Of a DNA stretch of 64,000 bases, positions 50,140 through 58,072 are shown piece by piece; position 1 is the first letter of the stretch; each line of letters opens with the position of its first letter. The DNA lies in contig NZ_JAELUC010000005.1 in NCBI RefSeq assembly GCF_016429155.1, forward strand, positions 21,795 through 85,794, in the 5' to 3' direction. A model generated the notes under the pieces. That model did no database searches. It saw only the letters and a list, made by a program, of their open reading frames with translations, and had not been told where the DNA came from. The position numbers and the translations under genes are program-made. Origin of the DNA: Pedobacter sp. ASV12. GTDB taxonomy: Bacteria > Bacteroidota > Bacteroidia > Sphingobacteriales > Sphingobacteriaceae.

Positions 50140-50753
50140 AGTTTGTTTGCTATGGCTTTTCCTTCCTCACAATTCTTCAACCGGCTAGATAAGCTATTGT
50201 AATACGAAGGACAATCTATACCTGCGCCCATACTGGTTTTACTAATGTTGATTAAAACCTTGAGGTATAGCAGCGAAACAGGCGAATCGGGGTATTTTAA
50301 AAAGAATTCGGCATAGTTTCTTTTGTTGCTGGTAAGGTACATGTCGTTAAGGGCCTTGTTTAACGGGCCTCCTGTTACCAGGGCTTCTTTCATGTTTTCG
50401 GTAGGTACATAAACATTAACCGAATCCTCTATGGCTAAAATCTTTTCGTCAAATATTCTTTCGGCTTTTTTTTCGAGCAGGGTGTTATAAGTCATTAAAG
50501 AATCCATGCCAAAAAACAGGCTGGATAAGGTCAGCTCCTCGTATCTTACGGCGTTAAACCTGAAATGGCTAAGCACTACAGGCGCTTTTAGCATGATGTT
50601 TTTTTTTGAATTGTACAGGTAGGCGTATTTGTACGGCAGGCTCTTGTGTACCGTTCCGGCAATCGTACAGCCCGTAGCCTGACCATACAGGCTACGGGCC
50701 GTAGCAAACACCATCAATATGGCTAAACCAATATTAAGCAGGGTTTTCGTCAT
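50136..50753 (-). CDS. Exported DUF4369-like protein lacking a thioredoxin domain
   Basis: 205 residues with a signal peptide (ends near SLYGQ). The mature part matches the N-terminal domain of TlpA-family proteins of Bacteroidota: GCTIAGTVHKSLPYKYAYLYNSKK, ending NSLSSRLKNCEEGKAIANKL. In that family a thioredoxin domain follows directly; here the frame stops and the next 180 bp contain no WCxxC. So it is a free-standing sensor/substrate domain or a truncated gene. Its ATG lies 20 bp inside the GG-leader peptide gene, so it is likely expressed from the same promoter. Function unknown. Confidence 0.72.
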   Translation of the reverse strand: MTKTLLNIGLAILMVFATARSLYGQATGCTIAGTVHKSLPYKYAYLYNSKKNIMLKAPVVLSHFRFNAVRYEELTLSSLFFGMDSLMTYNTLLEKKAERIFDEKILAIEDSVNVYVPTENMKEALVTGGPLNKALNDMYLTSNKRNYAEFFLKYPDSPVSLLYLKVLINISKTSMGAGIDCPSYYNSLSSRLKNCEEGKAIANKL

Positions 50754-50928
50754 AATACTTTATGCACAAATCATAGTATACGTCCATTTGGATTACGTCG
50801 GCATTGGCATCGCCGGTAGGTTCAAGGCTTGCCGCTTCCTGTAGGCATTTGGCCTGTGCCCAGGCAGGGCATCCACCGCCCGTTACTTTTTTAAGCTCGG
50901 CTTTGCTGAGCAATGTTAGGTTTTTCAT
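50734..50928 (-). CDS. Double-glycine-leader peptide precursor (bacteriocin-like)
   Basis: 64 residues. Residues 1-18 (MKNLTLLSKAELKKVTGG) form a typical GG leader: LS-x-x-EL-x-x-V-x-GG, which C39 peptidase exporters cut after GG. The predicted core is 46 residues, acidic, with Cys20, Cys28 and Cys55 and no known bacteriocin motif. No C39/ABC exporter, HlyD, modification enzyme or immunity gene is within the window except the downstream exported DUF4369-like protein, whose start overlaps its last 20 bp. It could be a bacteriocin, a signal, or a relict. Confidence 0.72.
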   Translation of the reverse strand: MKNLTLLSKAELKKVTGGGCPAWAQAKCLQEAASLEPTGDANADVIQMDVYYDLCIKYYDENPA

Positions 50929-51317
50929 TTGATTGATTTATGGGTCTGGCTGTTTTTTTACCACGTAAAAACATAAAACGGCAAGTTTTTACAACGCCTT
51001 GCGTCGGTTGTTTAGGGATGACGCTTTTTATCCATTAAAACATATCGTTTTTAAAACAGCTAAAAAAGGCGGGTCAGCAACCCTAGGGACACAAGGTAAA
51101 GCCCAGCCATAGATCTTGAATAAAATCAAAAGGGATAATTGAAAATACAAATAATACTTTGTACCCGTTTAGCCAAGCCTAAAATGTAAAAAGATAGAGC
51201 ATTTTAAATGCACGCCCAGCCCCTTTTAAGGCACCGGCACACAAAATTCACTATTAAAATCATGAAAAAGGCCTTTTTTGACCTGAAAACGCGATTTTAA
51301 GTCCAAACTAAGCAGCT

Positions 51318-51527
51318 CCGAGTACCGACAAAGCTCCATTGCGATGCCTCAAAGAAACGCTGCGGGTACGCCGCGTGTTGTTGCGTACCCGCAAAGACGT
51401 TTTGTCAACCCGCAGCGTGCCATTGCGTACAAACAATGCCATGCAGAGAGTACTCGATGACGTATCGAGTGTTCGCAGTGTGATTTTGAAGGTACGCTGC
51501 ACCACATCGAGGATACGCGATGAAGCG
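51318..51527. repeat. Degenerate 21-bp tandem repeat, ten units
   Basis: Ten consecutive 21-bp units, phase fixed at 51318, 51339, 51360 and so on. Best-conserved unit TTGCGTACCCGCAAAGACGTT (51381-51401); relatives read TTGCGTACAAACAATGCC and TTGAAGGTACGCTGCACC. Units diverge from each other but keep length exactly, so they arose by duplication and then drifted. In frame 1 of the plus strand the period gives heptads of the kind LRTRKDV / LSTRSVP. A weaker eleventh unit may follow at 51528. Confidence 0.82.
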
Positions 51528-51550
51528 CTTAAGCCCCTAAACACCCAAAG

Positions 51551-51726
51551 TTTTGACCGCCTTAGACACCTAAGAACAGCTAAGACTTGAGCAATAGAAG
51601 GCTTCACTAAGGTGTCTTAGGTAATGAAACCAGGGCGCTGGATCTAATCCGACCAGATTTACAACGAGGTGAAGTAACGGTTTTGACCGCCTCAGGCACC
51701 TAAGAACAGCTAAGTATTGAACAATA
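51551..51726. repeat. Pair of 46-bp direct repeats rich in CTAAG
   Basis: 51551-51596 and 51681-51726 share TTTTGACCGCC...CACCTAAGAACAGCTAAG with 41 of 46 bases identical; period 130 bp. Each contains CTTAG/CTAAG short palindromes; reverse-complement relatives (GGTGTCTTAGG at about 51611, GGCGTCTTAGG at about 51780) flank them. Probably copies of a small dispersed repeat of the genome. Confidence 0.72.
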
Positions 51727-51879
51727 TGTTTAGCTTGAACCAACGCAAAAAAACAACACCAGCTCAAACAATGGCTAAGGCGTCTTAGGTGGTAAAAATT
51801 AAACCCGCACTACTATAGTTCAACAATGCGAAAAACCAACCCTTAACTTTTATCAATAGCTGAATTGCCTAGCAACGAA

Positions 51880-52434
51880 CTAAGATTTTGGCTTAGCCAC
51901 AGGCTCCTGTTGGGTATGATGCGCGGCTCCGTAATGATCTACGCTCACATCGGCCTTATCGCCTTTAACCGTCAGCGAAAAGATATAGTCATAATCGTCG
52001 TCGGTAAGTTCTTTGATCGGCCGGGTGCCTCCAAAGGCCTCGATCAGCTCTAGCACGGTGTTAGAATGGCCCACAATCAGTATTTTTTTGCCCTTGGCAT
52101 TGGCCATCAGCTGCTTGGCCAGTTCTTTCTGGTAGTTTGGGCTATAGGTTTTAAGCGAAATGCCCTGCCTATCGGCCAACTGAAAAGCGGTTAGTTTGCT
52201 TCTTTTGTAGCCTGTTGTAAAAATCGAATCGAGTTTCTGGCCCTTTAGGTACTTGAAAAGGTCGTCTGCACGCACCTTGCCTTCGGGCGACAAATCCGGA
52301 TCATTGTCTTTCGGGTTGTCGGTCAGTTTTTCGGCATGCCTAACAATCCATACTTTCACTGTTTTTTGCGCGCTCAGGTTCTGTTGTCCCAACAAAAGCG
52401 CCAGAAATGCCAATACAAGGGTTCTCATCTTCAA
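51880..52434 (-). CDS. Exported histidine phosphatase (SixA-like)
   Basis: 184 residues with a signal peptide (ends near LSAQK). The phosphoglycerate-mutase superfamily motif RHAEK (catalytic His) opens the domain; VGHSNTV supplies the second His. The usual third block is short, as in SixA. Removes phosphate from small molecules or phospho-His in the periplasm. It lies 2 bp after a BioF-like gene and may be the last member of the run that begins at the PBP4-type gene. Confidence 0.88.
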   Translation of the reverse strand: MKMRTLVLAFLALLLGQQNLSAQKTVKVWIVRHAEKLTDNPKDNDPDLSPEGKVRADDLFKYLKGQKLDSIFTTGYKRSKLTAFQLADRQGISLKTYSPNYQKELAKQLMANAKGKKILIVGHSNTVLELIEAFGGTRPIKELTDDDYDYIFSLTVKGDKADVSVDHYGAAHHTQQEPVAKPKS

Positions 52435-52436
52435 AA

Positions 52437-53489
52437 TTATAATGCGGTTATCAATTCTTTTAGGTCTGTTTCGCTGTGCCAGCTGCTCAGCACGATCCTG
52501 TTGATGATTTCGCCGTCCTTATCGGGATAGGGAAACGAAGAGATCAGGATGTTCTTGGCCAGCAACCGTTGGCTAAGGTCTGCATTTTTGCAGAAAAAAA
52601 CAGGAAAATCGGGTATAAAATGCCAGCCTTTTTTACCGGCCAGCGCCGTGGCCATGCGTTTAGCAAGCACTTGGAGCTTGTCGAGTTCCGCTGCATAAAG
52701 CGCGTCGGCCTGCATCAGGGCAAAAAGCCCGGCGGCGGCAGGCGGCGAAGCCCCCAGAAATTCGTTACTCTGCTTCAGCCTGGCTATCACCTTTTCAGAC
52801 CCCAAAACCAATCCCGCATCTACGCCCAATGCCTTGGCCATAGAAGCCACTACAACCGTTTCTACATGGTTGGCCACGGGCAGGGCCGAAAATGCGCCCA
52901 GGCCTTTGTTATTGAGCCCCAGGCCATGCGAATCGTCAACAATGAGCAGCACTTGCTTTTGTGGGTCAATCTGCGCCACGAACGAAAAATCGTAAATCTC
53001 CGGAAAGAGATTGTTCATCGAGTTGCTGATGAGCACCCAGCGCTCCTGTTCGCTCCGGTTAATGGTCTCGACTAGCGTTTGGGCCCAAGCGCCAAACGAG
53101 GTTTCGGCCGTTTGGGGTTCTTCAGCCAGCCACAAAGCCGGATGGCAGGCCGGTGCATAGCAAACCCTGCCCCAGCTGCTCAGGTTCTTTACCGTCAGCT
53201 GCGCGGCCAGGTAGCCGCTCGAGCTCACCAAGGCCGCTTCGGCGCCGAATTTTTTAGCCAGGTGTTTTTCGGCTTCATAGTAAATGCCCAACTGGATGTT
53301 GTTGTTTCGGCTGGTACCGTTGTTCAGGCCATAGTTTTCCAACCCTTTGATGTAGTGATGCAAAAAGGCTTCGTTTTTCGGGATGCCCAAATAGGCCGTG
53401 CCCCCAAAATAGAGATAGCTTTTTCCGGCAACCGCTATCCTGGGCGCCAATGAGCCCTGTAACTGGTTAAACGTTGGTTGGTTCGACAT
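52437..53489 (-). CDS. BioF-like PLP-dependent alpha-oxoamine synthase/aminotransferase
   Basis: 350 residues, fold-type I PLP enzyme. YYEAEKHLAKKFGAEAALVSSSG, the aspartate-histidine pair in IVDDSHGLG and the Schiff-base lysine in VVASMAKALGVDAG match the 8-amino-7-oxononanoate synthase group (AONS/KBL/SPT). Shorter than typical BioF (about 385-400) at the N-terminus. The rest of the biotin genes are absent, so the product may be another amino-ketone. Its ATG overlaps the chitinase stop by one base. Confidence 0.82.
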   Translation of the reverse strand: MSNQPTFNQLQGSLAPRIAVAGKSYLYFGGTAYLGIPKNEAFLHHYIKGLENYGLNNGTSRNNNIQLGIYYEAEKHLAKKFGAEAALVSSSGYLAAQLTVKNLSSWGRVCYAPACHPALWLAEEPQTAETSFGAWAQTLVETINRSEQERWVLISNSMNNLFPEIYDFSFVAQIDPQKQVLLIVDDSHGLGLNNKGLGAFSALPVANHVETVVVASMAKALGVDAGLVLGSEKVIARLKQSNEFLGASPPAAAGLFALMQADALYAAELDKLQVLAKRMATALAGKKGWHFIPDFPVFFCKNADLSQRLLAKNILISSFPYPDKDGEIINRIVLSSWHSETDLKELITAL

Positions 53490-54538
53490 TAATAGCTTCT
53501 TCCCAATTGGTCGTTGGCCGCTTTGATCAGAGAGTTGGCATTGTTTGTATCGAACGAAAACTCCCAGAACATGATGCCGTTGGCGCGGTCTTTGGCCAGC
53601 TGCGCTTTCTGTTTTACCAAATTGATGCCGTTAAAATAGTAATCAACACCAGCTACAGTGCCCACATTGCCGTTTACATCGGCCCCCGCCGCCTCGATAT
53701 CGCGGTAGCCCTTGGCCGCGTTTTGCACGTTTTTGCCATAAGTTGGAATGCCTACAACGGCTTTCAGCCTGTCTAGGCCTTTTACGTTCAGGTATTGGTC
53801 TAAACTGGCCACGCTCATTTTGTACGAGGCATGCTGGTAAGGATCTGAAGTATCATAACCGATTCCGTCGTACTGCATGATGTTGAAGAAGTCTACATAT
53901 TGGAATACCTCTGGCTTGATGCCTTCTCTAATTCCTCCGGAATATACTGCCGGGGTAACCGCAGCACTTAAAAACTTGTTGATTTTGTGCAGCTCGGCAG
54001 AAAGCTCCTTCATGAGCAATACAAAATTATCTGCCGATGGCGCAGTACCGGAGGTGCTCGGGTATTCCCAATCGATATCGACCCCGTTAAGGCTGTTGTT
54101 TTTGGCAAAATTAACCACGTTGGTTACAAACTTGGTCCTTGCCGTGGCCGTACTGGCCATGGTGGCAAAGCTGGCGCTGCTGCCCGAAACCGAGATGCCC
54201 ACTTTTACGTTGTTGGCCCTGGCGCGCTGCATTACTGTTTCGAAGCGTGTGGGCTGCGAAAGCGGCTTTAACGTACCATCGGCAATGGCATCGATTTCTA
54301 AAAAGGCGTAGAACAGATGGGTAATCATCTTGTACTTGCTCATGTCTACCGTTTCTGGGTCTTTATAGCTCGGCATATAGGCCACGATCTTGAAGCTGTT
54401 GTCGGGCACATAGGGCGTTGGGGTTACCGGCGTCGTGTTGTTGTCGGGGTTTGAAGGCGTGCTATCATCGCTTTTCTTACAGGCGCCGAACGCCAAAAGG
54501 CCCAGGGAACAAATGAGGAGTAGATTTTTTAATTTCAT
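53489..54538 (-). CDS. GH18 chitinase-like lipoprotein
   Basis: 349 residues. Lipoprotein signal (GACKK, Cys about 20) followed by a Thr/Pro/Asn linker (about 24-45). The GH18 TIM barrel has SVSGSS and the catalytic motif NGVDIDWEYP: D-x-D-x-E is intact, with Asn in place of the first Asp of the usual DGxDxDWE. QYDGIGYD and the C-terminal IMFWEFSFDT close the barrel. It would cut chitin or another GlcNAc polymer at the cell surface. Downstream of an esterase and upstream of a BioF-like gene in one close-packed run. Confidence 0.93.
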   Translation of the reverse strand: MKLKNLLLICSLGLLAFGACKKSDDSTPSNPDNNTTPVTPTPYVPDNSFKIVAYMPSYKDPETVDMSKYKMITHLFYAFLEIDAIADGTLKPLSQPTRFETVMQRARANNVKVGISVSGSSASFATMASTATARTKFVTNVVNFAKNNSLNGVDIDWEYPSTSGTAPSADNFVLLMKELSAELHKINKFLSAAVTPAVYSGGIREGIKPEVFQYVDFFNIMQYDGIGYDTSDPYQHASYKMSVASLDQYLNVKGLDRLKAVVGIPTYGKNVQNAAKGYRDIEAAGADVNGNVGTVAGVDYYFNGINLVKQKAQLAKDRANGIMFWEFSFDTNNANSLIKAANDQLGRSY

Positions 54539-54542
54539 GCGG

Positions 54543-55334
54543 TTACTTCAATTGGTTCTTAAAAAACTCAAACTGCTGGCGGATAGATTTTGCCCAGTAG
54601 GCCTTGTTATGCGCCCCTGGCTGAGAAATGTAGGTGGCGTTTAACTTCAGGCTGTCGCACTTCTGCTTCAGCTCATTGTTAGAGGCATAGAAAAAATCGT
54701 TGGCGCCGCAATCGAAAATAATGGGCTTGGCATTGCCTTTTAGTTGCCCGATATTGTCGATAACGGAATATTTTTTCCAAGCTTCGTCTGTTGCCGGCGG
54801 GTTTCCCAGTAAATCTCCCAAGCCAAACTTACCAAATCCATCTGATAATTTAATGCCCCCACTGGTACTGCCTGCTCCTGCAAACAATTCGGGCCGCCGT
54901 ATAAACAGGTGCAGGGCTCCATGCCCGCCCATGCTCAGGCCAGTTATGAAGACGTTTTGTGTATCTGTTTTATACTTTTTTTGAATGTCGGGATACAATT
55001 CGTCGAAGAAGAAACTTTCAAACTGCCAGTCTTTTTTTACCGGACTGTTGAGGTACCAGCTGCTGAACAGGCCATCGGGACAAATTAGGATAAAACCGTA
55101 TTGGTCGGCATATTTTTGGGCATCCATAATGTTGTTCCACTGCTTGTAATTGCCCGAGTAGCCGTGCAGCAGGAAAATAACCGGGAATTTGTCTTGCTGC
55201 GCATAATTTTTAGGTTTAAAAACCCAGGTTGTATCAGCCTTGGGCAGGTTCTTGCTCTGGTAAATAAGCTGGTCTTGTGCCGAAGCACCAAGCCCCAGCA
55301 GCAGCAATAGGCCCAGTAAATGGTTTTTCATCAT
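54543..55334 (-). CDS. Exported alpha/beta-hydrolase esterase
   Basis: 263 residues with a signal peptide (ends near ASAQD). Esterase-D/XynZ-like fold: VIFLLHGYSGNYKQW (oxyanion region), nucleophile Ser in GLSMGGHGAL, acid in CGANDFFY and His in PGAHNKAYW. Such enzymes cleave feruloyl or acetyl esters on polysaccharides or act on S-formylglutathione; export favours a carbohydrate ester. Four base pairs upstream of the chitinase gene. Confidence 0.9.
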   Translation of the reverse strand: MMKNHLLGLLLLLGLGASAQDQLIYQSKNLPKADTTWVFKPKNYAQQDKFPVIFLLHGYSGNYKQWNNIMDAQKYADQYGFILICPDGLFSSWYLNSPVKKDWQFESFFFDELYPDIQKKYKTDTQNVFITGLSMGGHGALHLFIRRPELFAGAGSTSGGIKLSDGFGKFGLGDLLGNPPATDEAWKKYSVIDNIGQLKGNAKPIIFDCGANDFFYASNNELKQKCDSLKLNATYISQPGAHNKAYWAKSIRQQFEFFKNQLK

Positions 55335-55342
55335 TTCAGTTC

Positions 55343-56668
55343 TTAAAAATTATCATGGATATAGGTCATCAGCCGTACCATTTCGTTCCTCACCTCTGAC
55401 GTTGGCTGTACAAAATTATTGTTCATGAAAGAAAAAATAAGTACCCTGCCCTTTTGGGTTACCACATAGCCGCTTTGGTTGTGGTTGTTTGAGAGACTAC
55501 CGGTTTTGCCAAACACAAAGGGCTTGTCGGTTTTGGGGTAGGCATTTTTCAGGGTTCCCGTTTTGCCCCCTGCGGGCAACAGGCCAAAGAGCCTTTCCTT
55601 GTTGTTTACTTCGGTATAAATAAGTTCCAATAGCTTCACCATGTCTCTGGGCGTAAACAAATTGCCTCTCGATAGGCCCGAACCATCTACCCATTTCGGT
55701 TTATCTGGCAGGCTGGTTAAATAGTGCTGTTCGATGTAGGCAATGATTTTGGCCGTATTCAGTTCTTCGCCAACCTGATTGGCATAGGTAAGCAGCAACT
55801 GTTCGGCAATAAAGTTATCGCTGGGCTGCAGCATTTGCTTAAACACCGAATCGCTTTTTACGTTGTAGATGGTTTGGGCATTGGCCGGCATCTTGAAGTT
55901 GATGATGCCTACATACTTGTGCAACGTATCGGCCAAAAGATTTATCGTAGTGGCGGTGCTCACCTTAAAGGGCACCTGCTGGGCCGTTTTGGTGGTTATG
56001 GGTACTTTAGGATAGGTGAAATGGTTGCTGTTAAAATCGCGGGTTACCTTAAAAGCCTTGGCTTGGGCTGTGCTATCTACAGCAAAGCAGCTGGCAAAGA
56101 TTTGGGGCGTGATGTTAATCTGGCCATTGGCTGTTGTGCTAACCAGCACCATGTTATCCATCAGAGGCAATTCGTTAATTTCGGCCTGGTAATATTCATT
56201 GTAATCGTCCCATTGCCAGCCGTTGCCGTAAAAATTGCCGGTATACCTGCCCGGGGCGAAGAACAGTTTTTTGCTGCTGTTTTTTAAAAAATTGTAGGCC
56301 TTGGTGCCCTTCAGTTGCGAGTGCAGGAAAGAAGGGTCGCCGGTTCCCCAAAAAATAAGCGAATCTCCCCTTTCTACATAACGTAGCGAGGGAATGGAAT
56401 CGGGAGCCATTTTCAGGCCCGCATAAAAAGTAAAGAGTTTGGTATTGGAGGCTGGCGTAAAATACTTATCGGCATCTTGCTGAAAAAGCAGCTCTTTTTG
56501 ATCCATATCGTACAAAGCAAAGCCCACCTGGTATTTTTTGATCAATTGGGAATGCTGGAATTCTTTTTTTACTTTCCTTGAAATCATCCGGTTTGGCGTG
56601 CAGGCCAATTGGCAGGCAACAAAAAAGAACAAGAGGCAGGTAAGCAGCTTTAAACTGGTTTTTTCCAT
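55343..56668 (-). CDS. D-alanyl-D-alanine carboxypeptidase/endopeptidase (PBP4, S13 family)
   Basis: 441 residues with a lipoprotein-like N-terminus (ACQLACTPN). S13 motifs: SxxK in PASNTKLFT, SxN in QPSDNFIAEQLL, and KTG in GGKTGTLKN. Cleaves the D-Ala-D-Ala ends and cross-links of peptidoglycan. First gene of the run dacB-like / esterase / chitinase / bioF-like / phosphatase, all with gaps under 10 bp. Confidence 0.94.
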   Translation of the reverse strand: MEKTSLKLLTCLLFFFVACQLACTPNRMISRKVKKEFQHSQLIKKYQVGFALYDMDQKELLFQQDADKYFTPASNTKLFTFYAGLKMAPDSIPSLRYVERGDSLIFWGTGDPSFLHSQLKGTKAYNFLKNSSKKLFFAPGRYTGNFYGNGWQWDDYNEYYQAEINELPLMDNMVLVSTTANGQINITPQIFASCFAVDSTAQAKAFKVTRDFNSNHFTYPKVPITTKTAQQVPFKVSTATTINLLADTLHKYVGIINFKMPANAQTIYNVKSDSVFKQMLQPSDNFIAEQLLLTYANQVGEELNTAKIIAYIEQHYLTSLPDKPKWVDGSGLSRGNLFTPRDMVKLLELIYTEVNNKERLFGLLPAGGKTGTLKNAYPKTDKPFVFGKTGSLSNNHNQSGYVVTQKGRVLIFSFMNNNFVQPTSEVRNEMVRLMTYIHDNF

Positions 56669-56720
56669 TAAGTATTGGGCTATAGCAAAAATGTGCGTCC
56701 TAATTTATTAATTTAGTTTT

Positions 56721-57974
56721 ATGAAATATTGGCATCGGGCAATAAAAATATACCTACTATTTGCTTTTTTTGGCTCAATTGTACTGCAAACCTTGTTGGC
56801 AGATGCCTGTTATGCCCAAAATTTTGTTTTTGAAGGGAAGCGCAAAAAAGACGCCTTAACCTTTGAGCAAATCAAGAACCTGATTGTAGTGCCGCTCTAC
56901 CTCAACGGCAAAGGCCCTTACAATTTTATCCTCGACACGGGCGTAGGTTCGCTGATCATAACGGATCCTGGGTTATTGGATACTTTACGGATCAAAAACC
57001 CCAGAACCATTAAAGTGTATGGCTTTGGCCAGGGCGAAGAAATAGATGCTTTTTTAACCAACGACGTCGGCGTAAAGATTTCGGAGGCCAGCGCCGCACA
57101 TGTGCCAACCGCCATTTTAAAGAAGGATATTTTTGACCTTTCGAGTTATTTGGGGCAAAAGATCTACGGTTTGATCGGCTATCCGTTTTTCAACAGCTTT
57201 GTGGTCAAGATAAACTACAGCACCAGCAGGCTTAGCTTTTCGCTACCCAGCGCAAAAGTGAAGAAAAGAGGGCATCAAGTTCCGATATTCATCGAGAACA
57301 ACCGGCCTTATCTTTTTGCCGATCTGGAAGATGCGCACAAACGGCCATTTAGGGTAAAACTTATTATTGACTGTGGCGCCAGCCATCCCTTATCGATGTA
57401 TGCCTTGGCGGGCAAACCCTTTCCGATACCCAAAGACACCATTTCGGCCAATTTGGGCGTGGGCTTAAGCGGGGTGATCAATGGCAGCATGGGGCGGCTC
57501 TCCTCGCTAACCCTAGGCAAATATTCCTTTAAAAACATCCTTTCGGGCTTTCCGGCCTACGAAGCCTTGGCCAAACAGGTGGGCTACGACAAAAACGACG
57601 GCAATTTGGGGGCCGAAGTGCTCAAACGCTTCACCGTGATTTTCGATTATCCCAACCTTTCGATGTACCTCAAACCCAACTCCAACTACAGCACTCCTTT
57701 CGAACACGACATGTCGGGCATTGAGGTATACATGGACCCCAACAACAAAAAGCATGTTTTTATAGGCCGCATCGAACCCGGATCGCCTGCAGAAAAGGCC
57801 GGGTTTTTAGAGCAGGACGAAATTGTTTCGCTGAATATGCGCTTTATCCAGGAGTATTCGCTGGAAGATATTTCGAAGCTCTTCAAGTCTGACGACGGCC
57901 GTACCATTTTGGTAGAGATTGTGCGCAACAACCGAAACCTCATCAAATTGCTCCGACTGAAACGAAGGATTTAG
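56721..57974 (+). CDS. Exported aspartyl protease (retropepsin-like) with PDZ domain
   Basis: 417 residues with a signal anchor or signal peptide (about 8-33). Two retropepsin-like halves: FILDTGVGSLII and KLIIDCGASHPL. A PDZ domain near the C-terminus (IGRIEPGSPAEKAGFLEQDEIVSLNM). The family is common in Bacteroidota; it is thought to cut peptides outside the inner membrane. The second motif reads DCG rather than DTG, which is not unusual in this group. Divergent from the PBP4-type gene. Confidence 0.88.
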   Translation: MKYWHRAIKIYLLFAFFGSIVLQTLLADACYAQNFVFEGKRKKDALTFEQIKNLIVVPLYLNGKGPYNFILDTGVGSLIITDPGLLDTLRIKNPRTIKVYGFGQGEEIDAFLTNDVGVKISEASAAHVPTAILKKDIFDLSSYLGQKIYGLIGYPFFNSFVVKINYSTSRLSFSLPSAKVKKRGHQVPIFIENNRPYLFADLEDAHKRPFRVKLIIDCGASHPLSMYALAGKPFPIPKDTISANLGVGLSGVINGSMGRLSSLTLGKYSFKNILSGFPAYEALAKQVGYDKNDGNLGAEVLKRFTVIFDYPNLSMYLKPNSNYSTPFEHDMSGIEVYMDPNNKKHVFIGRIEPGSPAEKAGFLEQDEIVSLNMRFIQEYSLEDISKLFKSDDGRTILVEIVRNNRNLIKLLRLKRRI

Positions 57975-58072
57975 TTTTGTCATCGTAGTGTAACATTCGC
58001 CTTTCACGATTTCCTTTGCAAGGACACAATTCTATTTTAGCCTTTTATCACCAAACTAACTTTTTATAAAAC

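Larger units (their letters stand above)
50929..51879. other. 950-bp noncoding stretch with repeats
   Basis: No convincing gene. 50929-51300 is AT-rich; GCGTC...GACGC (51001-51024) could form a hairpin before TTTTTA. 51318-51527 is a 21-bp tandem repeat array. 51551-51800 holds two diverged copies of a 46-bp unit and CTTAGGTG/CACCTAAG pieces that can pair. 51801-51879 is AT-rich without features. Short open frames across the array on both strands follow its 21-bp period and look like by-products. Confidence 0.7.

Noticed and set aside
51318..51527. CRISPR array
   Set aside because: Units are 21 bp, contiguous and degenerate, with no constant repeat / unique spacer alternation and no cas genes.
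51308..51607. 99-residue minus-strand ORF and the opposing 83-residue plus-strand ORF over the repeat array
   Set aside because: Both exist because the repeat period is a multiple of three; sequence is repetitive Arg/Leu/Thr heptads on both strands with no start context or promoter.
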